Assembly: GCA_017795085.1 (NCBI GenBank)
Contig: CP051246.1
Location: forward strand, 3,784,514-3,848,513
DNA: 64,000 bases
Direction: 5' to 3'
Source of the DNA: Salegentibacter sp.
GTDB taxonomy: Bacteria > Bacteroidota > Bacteroidia > Flavobacteriales > Flavobacteriaceae
The position numbers and the translations under genes are program-made. The notes beneath the pieces are model-generated. The model did no database searches and had not been told where the DNA came from. It worked only from the letters and a program-made list of their open reading frames with translations. Below, one piece after another: positions 63,728 to 64,000 of the stretch; the stretch's first letter is position 1, and every line of letters starts with the position of its first letter.

Positions 63728-64000
63728 CTATCTCCCCATCCATCCGCCATCGACAAGCATGGTGCTACCGCTCATATAATCGCTGGCTTTGGAGGCTAAA
63801 AATACTATCGGGCCTTTAAAATCTTTAGGCTTGCCCCATCTTCCAGCAGGGATTCTTGCTAAAATGGCTTCACTTCTATCTTCATCCTCTCTCAAGGCCT
63901 GGGTATTATCGGTGGCAATATATCCCGGGGCAATCGCATTTACCTGTACTCCTTTACCCGCCCACTCGTTGGAAAAGGCCATCGTTAATTGGCCAATAGC
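63728..64000 (-). CDS. kduD: KduD-like 2-deoxy-D-gluconate 3-dehydrogenase, 3' part (truncated by window edge)
   Basis: The last 90 codons of an SDR continue past the right edge; the frame is open through base 64000. Visible are the tail after the active site ([28 protein letters not shown]), [23 protein letters not shown] and [10 protein letters not shown], which fit KduD. KduD reduces 2,5-diketo-3-deoxygluconate to KDG, downstream of KdgF and KduI. It is 27 bases upstream of uxaC on the same strand. Confidence 0.85.
   Translation of the reverse strand, partial: AIGQLTMAFSNEWAGKGVQVNAIAPGYIATDNTQALREDEDRSEAILARIPAGRWGKPKDFKGPIVFLASKASDYMSGSTMLVDGGWMGR

Noticed and set aside
1..64000. CRISPR arrays, tRNA or rRNA genes, prophage
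   Set aside because: No regularly spaced repeats, no cloverleaf-like sequence and no phage structural genes were found on reading through the window.

Overview
The window is a stretch of chromosome from a Bacteroidota bacterium, most likely a marine Flavobacteriaceae of the Gramella/Salegentibacter/Zunongwangia type. The grounds are the low GC of most genes, starts preceded by the Bacteroidetes -7 box TAnnTTTG rather than Shine-Dalgarno sequences, a complete Bat (aerotolerance) operon, a CarboxypepD-regulated TonB-dependent receptor, and a flavobacterial housekeeping neighbourhood. There are no rRNA or tRNA genes and no CRISPR array.

Layout. (1) 1-6 kb, housekeeping: 3' end of gmk, nadD, a BON/LysM (Kbp-like) gene, gpsA, pheS followed by two small coupled genes (one of only 55 codons), and cvpA. 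(2) 6-8 kb: a SulP anion transporter and a tiny exported protein. (3) 8-17.3 kb: MoxR - DUF58 - 543-aa membrane protein - BatA - BatB - BatC - BatD - BatE, all on the minus strand. (4) 17.4-25.4 kb, accessory: a DUF4382 lipoprotein, an AlbA_2/Schlafen-like protein next to a calcineurin-like phosphoesterase, an acyl-ACP desaturase, an IS element of higher GC, YkvA and a SEC-C protein. (5) 25.5-31.2 kb: an ALDH7-type dehydrogenase and 3-hydroxyanthranilate dioxygenase (probably kynurenine pathway), split by a TonB receptor/PepSY iron-uptake pair on the other strand. (6) 31.3-43.3 kb: an isoaspartyl peptidase, an RND efflux operon with its own GbsR/MarR regulator and a visible palindromic operator, thioredoxin, DUF5996, CYTH and SDR genes, and dinB with a leaderless GTG start, flanked by two near-identical palindromic repeats.

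(7) 43.4-64 kb is a pectin/uronate utilisation locus. One minus-strand run (52.2 down to 43.4 kb) encodes a GH28 polygalacturonase, CE8 pectin methylesterase, CE12 rhamnogalacturonan acetylesterase, KdgF, mannonate dehydratase UxuA, an SDR-type fructuronate reductase, tagaturonate epimerase UxaE, and an SDR/FAH-hydrolase pair. A divergent LacI-family regulator follows, with a LacI-type operator next to the GH28 start. A second minus-strand run (entering from beyond 64 kb, ending at 53.5 kb) encodes KduD (partial), UxaC, KdgK, Eda, a three-part TRAP transporter, UxaB, UxaA and a Gfo/Idh/MocA oxidoreductase. Together these take esterified polygalacturonate to galacturonate and unsaturated uronate, import them, and bring them to 2-keto-3-deoxygluconate by two parallel branches (UxaB/UxaA, and UxaE/SDR/UxuA), then to pyruvate and glyceraldehyde-3-phosphate through KdgK and Eda. 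No SusC/SusD pair and no pectate lyase lie inside the window; import appears to rest on the TRAP system. The TRAP-to-kduD block is visibly richer in GC than the genes around it, which suggests the locus is a mosaic.

I see no wholly new system that the sequence alone can prove. The least explained items are the AlbA_2/phosphoesterase pair, the twin palindromes around dinB, the Gfo/Idh and SDR/FAH genes inside the pectin locus, and the hairpin between the Kbp-like gene and gpsA.
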